Under the pieces are notes generated by a model. That model ran no database searches. It was not told the DNA's origin and saw only the letters and a list, made by a program, of their open reading frames with translations. Shown piece by piece: positions 47,365 to 60,669 of a stretch of DNA of 64,000 nucleotides (position 1 is its first letter; each line of letters opens with the position of its first letter). The stretch spans positions 372,001 through 436,000 of the forward strand of contig NZ_LDJH01000006.1 of the NCBI RefSeq assembly GCF_001431525.1, read 5' to 3'. This DNA is from Stenotrophomonas koreensis. Lineage in GTDB: Bacteria > Pseudomonadota > Gammaproteobacteria > Xanthomonadales > Xanthomonadaceae. Both the position numbers and the translations under genes were made by a program.

Positions 47365-48446
47365 GCGAATCGGTCATCAACCTGGTGCGTGCGGACCTGG
47401 CCAGCTTTGGCGGCTATTCCTCGGCGCGCACCGCCAAACTGAGCGGGGAAATCTGGCTCAACGCCAACGAGGCGGCCTGGGCCAACCCGGGCGATGCCGA
47501 TGGCAGCTGCCGGCGCTACCCCGATCCGCAGCCGCCGGCGCTGGTACAGGCCCTGGCCGATCTATATGGCGTGCAGCCGGCGCAGATGCTGGTTGGCCGC
47601 GGCAGTGACGAGGCCATCGACCTGCTGGTGCGCACATTGTGCGAACCCGGCCGCGATGGCGTGCTGTTCACCCCGCCGGTGTTCGGGATGTACGCGGTCA
47701 GTGCCCGCCTGCAGGGCGCCCGTGCGATCGAAGTGCCGCTGGTCGACAGCCAGGACGGCCTGGTGCCGGACATCGACGCGGTGATTGCTGCAGCCATCGA
47801 CGGCAACGCCAAGCTGGTGTTCCTGTGCTCGCCGTCCAACCCCGGTGGGCGCAGTGTGCCGCTGGCGCAGGTGGTGCAGGTGGCCACGGCACTGGCCGGG
47901 CGCGCGCTGGTGGTGGTGGACGAGGCCTACGGCGAGTTCGCCGACGAGCCGTCCGCGGTCAGCCTGATGGCCGAGCACGCCAACATCGCGGTGCTGCGCA
48001 CGCTGTCCAAGGCCCATGGCCTGGCCGCGGCGCGCATCGGCAGCCTGATCGCCGATCCGGCGCTGGTTGCGGTGCTGCGCAAGGTACAGGCGCCGTATCC
48101 CATCCCGGCCCCGTGCAGTGCGCTGGCCCTGGCCGGCCTCACCCCTGAGGCACTTTCGATCACCGCACAGCGGGTGGCGCAGGTGCGCAGCCAGCGCGCC
48201 CGCCTGCAGCAGGCACTGGCCACGCTGCCGGTCGTGCGCCGGGTGTATGCCTCCGATGCCAACTTCGTGCTGGCCCGCTTCGATGATGCGCAGGGCGCCT
48301 TCGATGCGCTGCTGGCCGCCGGCATCGTCGTGCGTGACCAACGCGCGGCTCCACAACTGGGTGATGCGCTGCGCATTACCGTGGGTACCCTCGAACAGAA
48401 TGACCGCGTGATCGCCACGCTCTCCGCCCTGAAGGCTTCCACATGA
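47361..48446 (+). CDS. hisC: histidinol-phosphate aminotransferase
   Basis: A 361-residue fold-type I PLP aminotransferase. [14 protein letters not shown] opens the protein; the PLP lysine is in [14 protein letters not shown] and the aspartate in [10 protein letters not shown]. It converts imidazole-acetol phosphate to histidinol phosphate. The GTG start overlaps hisD, and its stop overlaps hisB as ATGA. Confidence 0.95.
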   Translation: MSESVINLVRADLASFGGYSSARTAKLSGEIWLNANEAAWANPGDADGSCRRYPDPQPPALVQALADLYGVQPAQMLVGRGSDEAIDLLVRTLCEPGRDGVLFTPPVFGMYAVSARLQGARAIEVPLVDSQDGLVPDIDAVIAAAIDGNAKLVFLCSPSNPGGRSVPLAQVVQVATALAGRALVVVDEAYGEFADEPSAVSLMAEHANIAVLRTLSKAHGLAAARIGSLIADPALVAVLRKVQAPYPIPAPCSALALAGLTPEALSITAQRVAQVRSQRARLQQALATLPVVRRVYASDANFVLARFDDAQGAFDALLAAGIVVRDQRAAPQLGDALRITVGTLEQNDRVIATLSALKAST

Positions 48447-49516
48447 CCCCGATCCTTTTCATCGACCGCGACGGCACCCTGATCGAGGAACCGGCCGACC
48501 ACCAGATCGATGCCTTCGAGAAGCTGCGCTTCGTGCGCAACGTGATCCCGGCACTGATCAAGCTGCGCGATGCCGGCTGGCAGTTCGTGATCGTCTCCAA
48601 CCAGGACGGCCTGGGCACTGACGCCTATCCGCAGGAAACCTTCGACGGCCCGCACAACCTGATGCTGCAGGTCTTCCAAAGCCAGGGCATCACCTTCCGC
48701 GACGTGCTGATCGACCCCAGTTTCCCGGCCGACAACAGCCCCAACCGCAAGCCGGGCATCGGCATGATGGTCGGCTACCTGCAGGACCGTTCGATTGACT
48801 GGTCGCGCAGTGCGATGGTCGGCGACCGCCAGACCGATATCGATTTTGCGCGCAACCTCAACATCCGCGGCTTCCAGCTCGCCACCGAGGAATTCGGCGG
48901 TGACTGGGACTGGGACGGCATTGCCCACGAGCTGGCCGATGCGCCGCGGCGTGCACTCGTCCAGCGCAACACCAAGGAAACCCAGATCCGCATCGCGGTG
49001 GACCTGGATGCCACCGCCCCGTGCAAGTTCGATACCGGCTTGCCGTTCTTTGACCACATGCTCGAGCAGATCGCCCGCCACGGCGGTTTTGCGCTGGAAG
49101 TCGAAGCCAAGGGCGATTTGCACATCGACGAGCACCACACCATCGAGGACACTGCGCTGGCGCTGGGCCAGGCCCTGCGCGAGGCGCTGGGCGACAAGCG
49201 CGGCATTGGCCGCTACGGTTTCACCCTGCCGATGGACGAGACCCTGGCCTCGGCCGCGCTGGATTTCTCCGGCCGCCCATACCTGGTGTTCGAGTGCGGC
49301 TTCCAGCGCGAAAAGGTCGGCGACATGCCCACCGAACTGGTGCAACACTTCTGGCGTTCGCTCTGCGATGCTTCCGGCATGAACCTGCACCTGAGCGTGC
49401 AGGGCGACAATGACCACCACAAGATCGAGGCCGGCTTCAAGGCCTTTGCCCGTGCGCTGCGGCAATCCATCGCCCGCGCCGGTACCCAGTTGCCATCGAC
49501 CAAGGGGGCGTTGTGA
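48443..49516 (+). CDS. hisB: bifunctional histidinol-phosphatase / imidazoleglycerol-phosphate dehydratase
   Basis: A 357-residue fusion. The HAD phosphatase (residues 1 to about 165) has the nucleophile motif [11 protein letters not shown] and the C-terminal [11 protein letters not shown]. The dehydratase half (about 170-357) has the metal motifs [14 protein letters not shown] and [15 protein letters not shown]. It removes phosphate from histidinol phosphate and dehydrates IGP. This gammaproteobacterial fusion sits in the canonical place between hisC and hisH. Confidence 0.96.
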   Translation: MTPILFIDRDGTLIEEPADHQIDAFEKLRFVRNVIPALIKLRDAGWQFVIVSNQDGLGTDAYPQETFDGPHNLMLQVFQSQGITFRDVLIDPSFPADNSPNRKPGIGMMVGYLQDRSIDWSRSAMVGDRQTDIDFARNLNIRGFQLATEEFGGDWDWDGIAHELADAPRRALVQRNTKETQIRIAVDLDATAPCKFDTGLPFFDHMLEQIARHGGFALEVEAKGDLHIDEHHTIEDTALALGQALREALGDKRGIGRYGFTLPMDETLASAALDFSGRPYLVFECGFQREKVGDMPTELVQHFWRSLCDASGMNLHLSVQGDNDHHKIEAGFKAFARALRQSIARAGTQLPSTKGAL

Positions 49517-50124
49517 GTGCTGTGGACACCGTCGGCCTGATCGATGCCGGAGGCGCCAACCTGGGCTCGGTGCGCTATGCGCTGGAACGTATCGGCGTGC
49601 AGGTGCAGCTGGTGCGCGGGCCCGAGGAACTGGCTGCGGTGCCGCGGGTGATCCTGCCCGGGGTCGGCGCTGCCGCCGAGGGCATGGCGCGGCTGCACGC
49701 CCAGGGCCTGGTCGAGCCGTTGCGCCAGCTGGACAAACCGCTGCTGGGCATCTGCCTGGGCATGCAGCTGCTGTACGAGCACTGCGAGGAAGGCGATGTT
49801 GATGCGCTGGGCGTGCTGCCCGGCACCGTGCGCCGGCTGCGTCCGGCCACCGGCATCCGCGTGCCGCACATGGGCTGGAACAAGCTGCTGGCGCTGCGCG
49901 AATCGCCGCTGCTGGACAACATTCCGGCCGGCGCCAGCGCGTATTTCGTGCACAGCTATGCCGCGCCGCTGTCCTCGCATACGGTGGCGGTGGCCCACCA
50001 CGGCGGGCTGTTCACCGCGATCGTGCAGCGTGACCATTTCTGTGGCGCGCAGTTCCACCCCGAACGCTCGGCTGCGGCCGGCGAACAACTGCTGCGCAAC
50101 TTCCTGGCAATGGATTTCTCATGA
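49513..50124 (+). CDS. hisH: imidazole glycerol phosphate synthase, glutamine amidotransferase subunit
   Basis: A 203-residue class I amidotransferase feeding ammonia to HisF. The nucleophile Cys is in [14 protein letters not shown] and the His-Glu pair in [21 protein letters not shown] and FVHSYAAPL are HisH markers. The GTG start has AAGGGGG upstream and overlaps the hisB stop. Confidence 0.96.
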   Translation: MSAVDTVGLIDAGGANLGSVRYALERIGVQVQLVRGPEELAAVPRVILPGVGAAAEGMARLHAQGLVEPLRQLDKPLLGICLGMQLLYEHCEEGDVDALGVLPGTVRRLRPATGIRVPHMGWNKLLALRESPLLDNIPAGASAYFVHSYAAPLSSHTVAVAHHGGLFTAIVQRDHFCGAQFHPERSAAAGEQLLRNFLAMDFS

Positions 50125-50855
50125 GCTTTACCGTTTATCCCGCACTGGACATCCGCAACGGCGCGGTCGTGCGCCTGGTCCAGGGCGACTACAACCAGCA
50201 GACTACCTACGGCGATGACGTGCTGCCGCGGGCGCAGGCCTTCGCCGATGCCGGCGCAACCTGGATGCACCTGGTCGACCTGGATGCAGCCAAGGCCGGC
50301 GGTTACACCCTGAGCCAGACCCTGGGCGCGATCAACCAGCAGACGGGCCTGAAGATCCAGACCGGTGGCGGCGTGCGCTGCCGCGAGGATGTGGCCGCGA
50401 TCCTGGCTGCCGGTGCGGCGCGGGTGGTGGTCGGCTCGGTCGCGGTGCGCGACCCGGATACGGTCATTGGCTGGCTGGAAGAATTTGGCCCCGAGCGCCT
50501 GACCATTGCGCTGGATACCCGCCAGGGCGCCGATGGTGTGTGGCGGCTGCCGGTGCACGGCTGGACCGAAACCGCCGATGTCACCCTGGACGAACTGGCC
50601 CGGCGCTACGCTGCCGCCGGCATGCGCCACCTGCTGTGTACCGACATCAGCCGTGACGGCATGCTGTCCGGTCCGAACATCGAGCTGTACCAGCACCTGG
50701 TCGCGCTGCTGCCGGGCGTGGCGGTGCAGGCCTCCGGCGGCGTGCGCGACCTGGCCGATGTGGCTGCGGCCAAGGCAGCCGGCTGCGGCGGTGCGGTGCT
50801 CGGCAAGGCGCTGCTGGAAGGCCGGCTGCAACTGACGGAGGCACTGGCATGCTGA
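50121..50855 (+). CDS. hisA: ProFAR isomerase (HisA)
   Basis: A 244-residue TIM barrel carrying out the Amadori isomerisation of ProFAR to PRFAR. The catalytic Asp is in [19 protein letters not shown] (first strand); the phosphate loops are [12 protein letters not shown] and [16 protein letters not shown] overlap with hisH and a 7-bp overlap with hisF. Confidence 0.95.
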   Translation: MSFTVYPALDIRNGAVVRLVQGDYNQQTTYGDDVLPRAQAFADAGATWMHLVDLDAAKAGGYTLSQTLGAINQQTGLKIQTGGGVRCREDVAAILAAGAARVVVGSVAVRDPDTVIGWLEEFGPERLTIALDTRQGADGVWRLPVHGWTETADVTLDELARRYAAAGMRHLLCTDISRDGMLSGPNIELYQHLVALLPGVAVQASGGVRDLADVAAAKAAGCGGAVLGKALLEGRLQLTEALAC

Positions 50856-51625
50856 GCCGACGCATCATTCCCTGCCTGGACGTGCGCGAGGGCCGGGTGG
50901 TCAAGGGGGTCAAGTTCCGCGACCACATCGACATGGGCGACATCGTCGAGCTGGCGCTGCGCTACCGCGACAGCGGCGCCGACGAGCTGGTGTTCTACGA
51001 CATCACCGCCAGCCCGGAAGGGCGCAGCGTGGACCGTGGCTGGATCGAGCGCGTGGCGCGGCTGATCGACATCCCGTTCTGCGTGGCCGGCGGCATCAAG
51101 GACGTGGAAACCGCGCGCGCCATCCTGCATGCCGGCGCCGACAAGATCTCGATAAACACCCCGGCGCTGCAGCGGCCGGAGCTGATCGGCGAGCTGGCCC
51201 AGGCTTTCGGCCAGCAGTGCGTGGTGGTCGGCATTGATTCGATCAAGGAAGAGGACGGGCAGTGGCGCGTGCGCTCGTTCACCGGTGATCCGTCCAAGAC
51301 CCGCAACGAGGCCCGCCGCACCCTGGACTGGATTGTCGAGGTACAGCAGCGCGGCGCAGGCGAGATCGTTCTCAACTGCATGGACAACGACGGGGTCAAG
51401 CGCGGCTATGACATCGCCCAGCTGCGCGCCGCGCGTGCACTGTGCAAGGTGCCGCTGATCGCCTCCGGTGGCGCCGGCAGCATGGAACACTTCGCCCAGG
51501 CGTTTGACCAGGCCGATGTCGACGGTGCACTGGCGGCCAGCGTGTTCCACTCCGGTGCCATTGGTATCGGGGCGTTGAAGGACTACCTGCGCGAACAGCA
51601 GATCGAGGTGCGTGATGTTTATTGA
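50849..51625 (+). CDS. hisF: imidazole glycerol phosphate synthase, cyclase subunit
   Basis: A 258-residue TIM barrel using ammonia from HisH to make IGP and AICAR. It starts [20 protein letters not shown] with the catalytic Asp; the second Asp is in [17 protein letters not shown]. The C-terminal phosphate loop is [11 protein letters not shown]. Its start lies in the hisA 3' end and its own 3' end overlaps hisI by 11 bp. Confidence 0.96.
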   Translation: MLSRRIIPCLDVREGRVVKGVKFRDHIDMGDIVELALRYRDSGADELVFYDITASPEGRSVDRGWIERVARLIDIPFCVAGGIKDVETARAILHAGADKISINTPALQRPELIGELAQAFGQQCVVVGIDSIKEEDGQWRVRSFTGDPSKTRNEARRTLDWIVEVQQRGAGEIVLNCMDNDGVKRGYDIAQLRAARALCKVPLIASGGAGSMEHFAQAFDQADVDGALAASVFHSGAIGIGALKDYLREQQIEVRDVY

Positions 51626-52244
51626 CCCGCAAGCGGCCCAGCGTCTGGACTGGGCCAAGGGCGACGGCCTGCTGCCGGCGGTGATCCAGGACGCCGACAC
51701 CCTGCGCGTGCTGATGCTCGGCTACATGGATGAAGGCGCGCTGGCGATGACCTGCGACAGCGGCAAGGTCACCTTCTTCTCGCGCAGCAAGCAGCGGCTG
51801 TGGATGAAGGGCGAAAGCTCGGAAAACTACCTGGACGTGGTGCGCATCGAGGTCGACTGCGACAACGACACCCTGCTGGTGCTGGCCCGGCCGCAGGGCC
51901 CGACCTGCCACCGCGGCACCACCAGCTGCTTTGCCACCGCACCGGGCAATTTCCTGGCCGAGCTGGACGCCCTGGTGGCGCGGCGCAAGGCGGAAATGCC
52001 CGAAGGCAGCTACACCAGCAAGCTGTTCAACAAGGGCACCCGCCATATCGCCCAGAAGGTCGGCGAGGAGGGCGTGGAAACCGCGCTGGCCGCCGTCGCC
52101 CAGGGCCCGGAGGAACTCGCCGGCGAAGCGGCAGATCTGCTGTTCCACCTGACCGTGCTGCTGCGCGAACGCGGCCTGGGCCTGGCCGACGTCGAAGCCC
52201 TGCTCAAGGCCCGCCACGCCGACCCGGGCCTGTTGCACGACTGA
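51615..52244 (+). CDS. hisI: phosphoribosyl-AMP cyclohydrolase / phosphoribosyl-ATP pyrophosphatase
   Basis: A 209-residue HisIE fusion catalysing steps two and three. The HisI half (1 to about 115) has [16 protein letters not shown] and the zinc-binding [11 protein letters not shown]. The HisE half (about 118-209) has the acidic segments [14 protein letters not shown] and [17 protein letters not shown]. It is the last his gene. Its final codons run into a 20-bp direct repeat of its own coding sequence, so the 3' end may have been remodelled. Confidence 0.95.
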   Translation: MFIDPQAAQRLDWAKGDGLLPAVIQDADTLRVLMLGYMDEGALAMTCDSGKVTFFSRSKQRLWMKGESSENYLDVVRIEVDCDNDTLLVLARPQGPTCHRGTTSCFATAPGNFLAELDALVARRKAEMPEGSYTSKLFNKGTRHIAQKVGEEGVETALAAVAQGPEELAGEAADLLFHLTVLLRERGLGLADVEALLKARHADPGLLHD

Positions 52245-52260
52245 CCGTGCTGCTGCGCGA
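52149..52260 (+). repeat. 20-bp direct repeat spanning the hisI 3' end
   Basis: CTGACCGTGCTGCTGCGCGA occurs inside hisI (52149-52168) and again across its stop codon (52241-52260), 92 bp apart and exact. The bases after each copy remain partly similar, which suggests an old slippage or partial tandem duplication. Confidence 0.8.
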
Positions 52261-52281
52261 GCGGCTTTGGCTGTGATCTGG

Positions 52282-52393
52282 TTCCCGATCGGTAAATTTT
52301 CCTAGAGAATAGGCTTCCTTTCTCTTTTGATTCCCGATCGGGAATTTTGCGTTAGACTTCGACCATTCCGTTGATGATTTTCCCGAGCGGGAA
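52282..52393 (+). promoter_or_regulatory. three evenly spaced HipB-type operators upstream of hipBA
   Basis: TTCCCGATCGGTAA (52282-52295), TTCCCGATCGGGAA (52331-52344) and TTCCCGAGCGGGAA (52380-52393) start exactly 49 bp apart. The middle one is a perfect palindrome and the last ends 10 bp before the hipB ATG. They are the likely binding sites of HipB dimers for autoregulation. No other TTCCCG-N2-GGGAA site was noticed in the window. Confidence 0.75.
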
Positions 52394-52403
52394 CGGGGTC
52401 GAT

Positions 52404-52643
52404 ATGCAGCAGATCAGCAATGCCGCCCAACTGGGCCAGGCCGTCCGCGCTGCCCGCAAACAGGCCGGGCTGACCCAGGCACAGGTCGCCCTCACTGCCG
52501 GGGTGGGTCTGCGATTTGTCGTGGACCTGGAAGCCGGAAAGCCGACCGCACAGATAGGCAAGATCCTGCAGGTGATAACCACCCTGGGGGGCAGGCTGCG
52601 CCTGGATGGCTGGCCGACGCCGGCCGAAGGAGGTCAGCGATGA
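52404..52643 (+). CDS. hipB: HipB-like antitoxin/repressor
   Basis: A 79-residue Xre helix-turn-helix protein: LGQAVRAARKQAGLTQAQVA then VGLRFVVDLEAGKPTAQIG. It binds operators and neutralises HipA in known systems. The ATG at 52404 is used because the third operator would otherwise lie in the coding region. The stop overlaps the hipA ATG (ATGA), so antitoxin is made first and the two are coupled. Confidence 0.87.
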   Translation: MQQISNAAQLGQAVRAARKQAGLTQAQVALTAGVGLRFVVDLEAGKPTAQIGKILQVITTLGGRLRLDGWPTPAEGGQR

Positions 52644-53905
52644 CAGGATCAGGCACAGGTTCGCTCCAGGTCTGGATCAACCAGAGCCGTGTGGGAGAGC
52701 TGCGCATGGAGCGTGGCGAGCTGGTTTTTGCCTATGCGTCCGATTGGCTCGCTGCTGCCGATGCGCGCCCGCTCTCTGTGGCCCTGCCGCTGCAGGAACA
52801 GACTTTCGATCACCTGACAACACGTGCCTGGTTCGCCGGTCTGTTGCCCGAAGGCAACCTGCGCAAGGCATTGTCGCGACAGCTCCAGGTGTCCGAAGGC
52901 AATGATTTCGCCCTGCTCGATGCACTGGCTGGCGAATGCGCCGGTGCCGTCAGCCTGCTTGCCGAAGGGCACAAACCTGCCGATGACAGTACCCAGGATG
53001 TGCTGTGGCTGGATGATCAGGCGTTGGCACAGGAAGTGGAGCAGTTGCCGACGCGCCCGTTGGGCAACAGCCATGATGGCGTGCGCATTTCGCTGGCCGG
53101 TGTGCAGGACAAATTGGCTGTGGTGGTGGATGGGGGCAGGATTGGCCTGCCGCGTAATGGCACCCCCAGCACGCATATCCTCAAGCCAGCGATTGCCGGT
53201 TATGCCGATACCGTCCTGAACGAAGCGTTCTGCCTGCAACTGGCCAGCAAGGCCGGTTTGCAGGCAGCAGCCTCGTTCATTCGTGTGATCAACGGTAAAC
53301 CTGTGCTGCTGGTACAGCGCTACGACCGGCTGATGGCAGCAACGTCGGTAGTACGCGCTCACCAGGAAGACTTTTGTCAGGCACTGGGCATCGTCCCGGA
53401 GCTGAAATACCAGAACGAAGGTGGTCCTGCGCTGGCACAGTGTTTTGATCTCGTACGCAGGGCGACGAACCCACCAGCGCGCCATCTGGAAGAGCTGCTG
53501 CGCTACGTCATCTTCAACGCCCTGATCGGCAACAACGATGCACATGGCAAGAATTTTTCCCTGCTCAGTGACCGCAAGGGGGGGCGCAGGCTGGCACCGC
53601 TGTACGACGCGATGTGTCTGTCCATCTACGCTGGCCTGAGCCAGAAGATGGCCATGAAGATCGGCAGCAAATATGCCTTTGACCAGATCCACCGCCGGCA
53701 TTGGGAAGCCCTGGCGGCCGAGGCGGGGTTCTCGCCCAAGCTGACGCTCAAGCTGCTGTCGAAAATGGCAGGCACACTGCCAGGGCTGGCAGGGGAGCTG
53801 GCGCAAGCGCCCCCGTTCTCTGGCAACCCGACCATCGCAAGCATCGTGGGCGAGATCCAGCAGCGAGCCGCCATGACCCTGCGGCGGCTGGCACTGGCCG
53901 GCTGA
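52640..53905 (+). CDS. hipA: HipA-family serine/threonine kinase toxin
   Basis: A 421-residue HipA kinase, close to the 440 of E. coli HipA. The N-terminal HipA_N fold (1 to about 105) includes LPLQEQTFDHLTTRAWFAGL and LLPEGNLRKAL. ISLAGVQDKLAVVVDGG is the conserved autophosphorylation-loop region and TPSTHILKPAIAGY contacts ATP. The catalytic segment is FNALIGNNDAHGKNFSLL, followed by LAPLYDAMCLS with the metal-binding Asp. HipA phosphorylates GltX in E. coli and arrests growth. The same target here is only an inference. Confidence 0.9.
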   Translation: MTGSGTGSLQVWINQSRVGELRMERGELVFAYASDWLAAADARPLSVALPLQEQTFDHLTTRAWFAGLLPEGNLRKALSRQLQVSEGNDFALLDALAGECAGAVSLLAEGHKPADDSTQDVLWLDDQALAQEVEQLPTRPLGNSHDGVRISLAGVQDKLAVVVDGGRIGLPRNGTPSTHILKPAIAGYADTVLNEAFCLQLASKAGLQAAASFIRVINGKPVLLVQRYDRLMAATSVVRAHQEDFCQALGIVPELKYQNEGGPALAQCFDLVRRATNPPARHLEELLRYVIFNALIGNNDAHGKNFSLLSDRKGGRRLAPLYDAMCLSIYAGLSQKMAMKIGSKYAFDQIHRRHWEALAAEAGFSPKLTLKLLSKMAGTLPGLAGELAQAPPFSGNPTIASIVGEIQQRAAMTLRRLALAG

Positions 53906-53986
53906 TCGCGCGCAGGTACACCGCGCCAGGCGCGCTGGCGCGCGCGGCCTTCTACAATGGCGCTCCCGTTTTTTCCGGAGCGCCGC

Positions 53987-55549
53987 ATGCGCCACGTCCT
54001 GGTCGCCAGCCTGTTGCTGGCGCTGTCCCCGTTTGCCGCGGCGCAGTCGCCGTGCTTCACCGGCCTGGTGTTTGACGATGCCAATGGCGACGGTCGGCGC
54101 GGGCAGGGCGAGGCCGGTATCGAAGGCGTGCTGGTCAGCGATGGCCGGCAGATCGTGCGCACCGATGCCCAGGGCCGCTACCAGCTGGCGGCTTCCGATG
54201 CGGCGGTGGTGTCAATCATCAAGCCGGCCGGCTGGCAGCCGGGCCAGCGGGCCGACGGCCTGCCCGATACCTGGCGCCACCGTGATGACCCCGCCGCACT
54301 GCAAGGCCCTGGCCAGCCAGCGATGCCACGCCCCGTGCAGTGCCGTGGCTTTGCCTTGCAGCGGCAGACCCTGGCCCCGGCCACCCTGACCAGCCTGCTG
54401 TTTGCCGACAGCCAGACCACCGACATGACCGAGGTGGGCTATTACGCCCGCGACATCATCGAGCCGCTGATCGGCACGCACCGTGCCCACCTGGGCATGA
54501 CCCTGGGCGACATCACCAACGATGACATGGGCCTGTACCCGGCGCTGACCGCCCAGACCACGCGCCTGGGCGTGCCGTGGCTGCACATCCCCGGCAACCA
54601 CGACATGGACATGGACGCCAGCAGCGATGCCGATGCCCTGACCAGCTTCCAGCGTGCGCTGGGCCCGGACACCTTTGCCTGGGAAGAGCCGCAGGCGGTG
54701 TTTATTGGCCTGGATGACATCATCGCCCAGCCCGGCCAGCGCCCGGCCTACATCGGCGGCCTGCGCGAGGACCAGTTCGATTTCCTCACCCAGTACCTGG
54801 CCACGCTGGATGACAGCCGTTTGGTGGTGGTCGGCATGCACATGCCGCTGTTTGATGCCAACTTCCGCGTGGCCGACCGGCAGAAACTGTTCGACCTGCT
54901 GGCCCGCTTCCCCAAGCGGCTGGTCCTCAGCGGCCACACCCACACCCAGCAGCACCGCCATTACGGCCCGGCCGATGGCTGGCAGGGCGTAGGTGCGCTG
55001 CACGAATACAACGTCGGCGCGGCCTGCGGCTCGTACTGGTCCGGGGTGGCCGATGCGACCGGCATTCCGGTAGCCACGATGGCCGATGGCACGCCCAACG
55101 GCTACGGCCTGCTGCAGGTGGACGGGCAGGGCGGCTACACGCTGGAATACCGCGCCGCCCGTGCCCCGGCACAGGCGCAGATGCACCTGCACGCCCCGCG
55201 CGTACTGCGCCAGGGCGCGTACCCGGCCTGGGGCCTGTATGCCAATGTCTGGATGGGCCAGGCCGACACCGTGGTTGAGTTCCGCGTCGACGGTGGTGCG
55301 TGGCAGCCGATGACCCGCATCGACAAACCCGACCCGGCCCTGCTGGCCGAAAACGCCATCGACGACCTTGCCCCCGGCCTGCGCGGCTTTGACCGCAGCC
55401 CCGAGGCCGAACCCTCCACCCACCTCTGGCGCGCCCCCGTACCGACCAAACTGGAAGCCGGCGAGCACCGCGTGGACGTACGTGCCCAGCTGCCGGCTGG
55501 GGAGTACATGGTCAGCACCACGTATCGGCTGGAGCCGGCCAGCCGCTGA
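53987..55549 (+). CDS. secreted calcineurin-like metallophosphoesterase
   Basis: A 520-residue exported protein. The signal peptide MRHVLVASLLLALSPFAAAQ is cut near residue 20. Residues about 22-75 are an SdrD-B/carboxypeptidase-regulatory-like beta domain (FDDANGDGRRGQGEAGIEGV). The phosphoesterase follows: FADSQTTD, GDITNDDMG, IPGNHDMDMD, GMHMPLFDA and SGHTHTQQH supply the usual two-metal ligands; the first motif reads DSQ where DxH is typical. A C-terminal beta domain closes it. The substrate is unknown. GGAG lies 6 nt before the ATG, and a -10-like TACAAT is at 53953-53958. Confidence 0.83.
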   Translation: MRHVLVASLLLALSPFAAAQSPCFTGLVFDDANGDGRRGQGEAGIEGVLVSDGRQIVRTDAQGRYQLAASDAAVVSIIKPAGWQPGQRADGLPDTWRHRDDPAALQGPGQPAMPRPVQCRGFALQRQTLAPATLTSLLFADSQTTDMTEVGYYARDIIEPLIGTHRAHLGMTLGDITNDDMGLYPALTAQTTRLGVPWLHIPGNHDMDMDASSDADALTSFQRALGPDTFAWEEPQAVFIGLDDIIAQPGQRPAYIGGLREDQFDFLTQYLATLDDSRLVVVGMHMPLFDANFRVADRQKLFDLLARFPKRLVLSGHTHTQQHRHYGPADGWQGVGALHEYNVGAACGSYWSGVADATGIPVATMADGTPNGYGLLQVDGQGGYTLEYRAARAPAQAQMHLHAPRVLRQGAYPAWGLYANVWMGQADTVVEFRVDGGAWQPMTRIDKPDPALLAENAIDDLAPGLRGFDRSPEAEPSTHLWRAPVPTKLEAGEHRVDVRAQLPAGEYMVSTTYRLEPASR

Positions 55550-55577
55550 TCGCTTGCAGCCACGGTGTTCGTGCTGC

Positions 55578-55635
55578 TGTGGGAATGCTGCCGGGTCGCG
55601 ATGACTCGCCTGTGTGGGAGCGACCTTGGTCGCGA
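55578..55635 (+). repeat. REP-like palindromic element
   Basis: GTGGGAGCGACCTTGGTCGCGAC (55613-55635) contains the palindrome GCGACC-TT-GGTCGC behind a GTGGGA head, the form of REP sequences found in xanthomonads and pseudomonads. A decayed copy starting GTGGGAATGCTGCC is at 55578-55600 in the same orientation. Confidence 0.65.
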
Positions 55636-55742
55636 CTGGCCGAATCTCACCTGCAGCGACAACTGTGACTAGAATCCATCAGGGCGCTGCCTGCCTGTCA
55701 GCCCGCAGCGCAATGTCTTGAAAGGATTCTGGGGAGTTTCCA

Positions 55743-56633
55743 ATGGCCAACATCACCCGCGAACGCACAGGGTATCTGCTGCGTACGCTGTTCGAGCTGC
55801 TGCGCGCCAATCCGGAAGGGTTGAAAGCCGCAGAAGCGCTGGCAGCGTTGGAAAACACCGTGACACTTACCGACTACGAGGCCGGCGAGTACCCCGCCGG
55901 TGGCCGGCGTTTCGAGAAGATCGTGCGTTTTTCCACCGTGGATGCGGTCAAGGCCGGCTGGATGCTCAAATCCAGCGGTATCTGGTCGGTCACAGAAGAA
56001 GGTTGCAAGGCGCTGCAGCAGTTTCCGCAGCCGGGCGACTTCTACCGCGAGGCGGTGCGCCTGTACCAACAATGGCGCAAGGGCCAGCCCGTGGCCGAGG
56101 TGCCCGATGCCGTGGACGAGTTGGTCATCGAGCACGAGGCCAGCATCACCCTGGAAACGGCCGAGGAAACTGCCCGCGAGCAGATCCATGCCCATCTGGC
56201 GGCCATGCCGCCCTATGAATTCCAGGAGCTGGTCGGTTCCCTGCTCACCGCCATGGGCTACCACGTGGCCTGGATTGCCCCGCCGGGCAAGGACGGCGGT
56301 GTGGACGTGCTGGCTTTCAACGACCCGCTGGGCACCCGCCCGCCGCGCATCAAGGTGCAGGTCAAGCGCAATGCCAACTCCCCGCGCATCGACGTGATGG
56401 GCATGCGCAGCTTCATGGCCGTGCTGGGCGAGGGCGATGTCGGCCTGTTCGTGGCCCTGTCCGGCTTCACCAAGGACGCCGAGCTGGAAGCGCGCACCTC
56501 CCACCGCCGCATCACCCTGATCGATGCCGACCAGCTTATCGGCCTGTGGACGCGCCACCACGCCCAGCTTGATGACACCGCCCGCCGCCGCCTGCCGCTC
56601 AAGCCGGTCTGGTTCCTGGCGGCCGAAGACTGA
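55743..56633 (+). CDS. Mrr-type (type IV) restriction endonuclease
   Basis: A 296-residue protein. The N-terminal Mrr_N winged helix ([18 protein letters not shown] to about residue 110) is followed by a linker. The C-terminal Mrr_cat PD-(D/E)xK nuclease has [18 protein letters not shown] with the first Glu, [11 protein letters not shown] with the metal-binding Asp, and KVQVKRN as the QxK motif. Such enzymes cut DNA carrying foreign methylation. It lies 53 bp before hsdM on the same strand and may be co-expressed with the type I system. Confidence 0.88.
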   Translation: MANITRERTGYLLRTLFELLRANPEGLKAAEALAALENTVTLTDYEAGEYPAGGRRFEKIVRFSTVDAVKAGWMLKSSGIWSVTEEGCKALQQFPQPGDFYREAVRLYQQWRKGQPVAEVPDAVDELVIEHEASITLETAEETAREQIHAHLAAMPPYEFQELVGSLLTAMGYHVAWIAPPGKDGGVDVLAFNDPLGTRPPRIKVQVKRNANSPRIDVMGMRSFMAVLGEGDVGLFVALSGFTKDAELEARTSHRRITLIDADQLIGLWTRHHAQLDDTARRRLPLKPVWFLAAED

Positions 56634-56686
56634 TTACCCCGGCACCTGCCCAGGCGGGCAGGGCCGTTCTCATACGAGGCAACACC

Positions 56687-59635
<2,949 letters not shown>

Positions 59636-59639
<4 letters not shown>

Positions 59640-60598
59640 AGCCGCTAAAGCCATGGATGGCTTTTGATGACCAGCTGCAGCAATTGCAGCAGCGCGGCCT
59701 GCAGGTCGAGGATGAGGCGGCGGCACGCTCGTATCTCAAGCGCCTGGGCTATTACCGCCTGAGTGGCTATTGGTACCCGCTGCGTGCCATCGACCTGGCG
59801 GCTTCGCAGGTGCAGGGGCGGGCAGTGCGTGCGGATACCTTCCGCGCCGGCAGCCGCTTCGAGGATGTGGTGCGGCTGTACGTCTTCGACAAGAAGCTGC
59901 GTTTGCTGGCGCTGGACGCGCTGGAACGCATCGAGACGGCAGTGCGCGTGGACATTGCCCACCTGCTGGGCGAGCGTGATCCACGTGCATATGAAAACCC
60001 TGACTGCCTGCATGGCAACTTTGCCAAAAAGGTCATTGCCAACGGCCAGAACCAGGGCAGGACAGAGCATCAACTGTGGCTGGATAAATATGCCTCGATG
60101 CTGCACCGCTCCCGCAAGGAGCCGTTTGTTGCCCATCATCTGCAGCAGTACGGCGCATTGCCGATCTGGGCGGCGATCGAGATTTGGGATTTCGGCCTGC
60201 TGTCCAAGTTGTTTGCCGGGATGCAGTATGCCGATCAACAGACCATTGCCGCGCTCTACGGCGCGCCGGATGGGCGCGCCTTCGCCCAATGGCTGCGCAG
60301 CCTGAACTTCATCCGCAACGTGTCTGCGCACCACAGCCGCTTGTGGAACATCAACGTGCTGGAGTTGTCACCGGTTCCAGCGGGCTGGTCGCCAGAACTG
60401 AACGGGGCGAGGCCGTTTTTCTACTTCTGCCTGATGCAGCACCTGTTGCGCGTGATCTGCCCGCGCTCGTGTTGGGGACAGCGCTTTGCGCACTTGCTGC
60501 ACAATGAGTTTCCTGCCGCTTTCTCGCCGCGGGAATTGGGCGCAGTATCCGGCTGGCAGGCATGGCCGCTGTGGCAACAGCCGGAACCAGACAAATGA
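59636..60598 (+). CDS. Abi_2 (AbiD/AbiF) family abortive-infection protein
   Basis: A 320-residue protein of the Abi_2 family: YLKRLGYYRLSGYWYPLR near the N-terminus, FDKKLRLLALDALERIETAVR in the middle, and RNVSAHHSRLWN, an RNxxAH HEPN-ribonuclease-like motif, near residue 225. Such proteins trigger abortive phage defence, in AbiD/F probably by RNA cleavage. The GTG start overlaps the hsdS stop, so it is translated with the restriction system and lies inside the operon between hsdS and hsdR. The mechanism is family inference. Confidence 0.87.
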
Positions 60599-60652
60599 AA
60601 ACCGACGCGTACACAAGAAGTGCAGAGGCGCCGGTCGTATTGCTGGCAATCA

Positions 60653-60669
60653 TAGGAACATTGTTCCTA
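60653..60669. promoter_or_regulatory. palindrome upstream of hsdR
   Basis: TAGGAAC-ATT-GTTCCTA is a perfect 7-bp inverted repeat 25 bp before the hsdR ATG, within the 95-bp gap after the Abi gene. A wider exact pair GACGCGTA (60604-60611) and TACGCGTC (60668-60675) flanks it. It could be an operator or hairpin giving separate control of the nuclease subunit. Confidence 0.5.
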
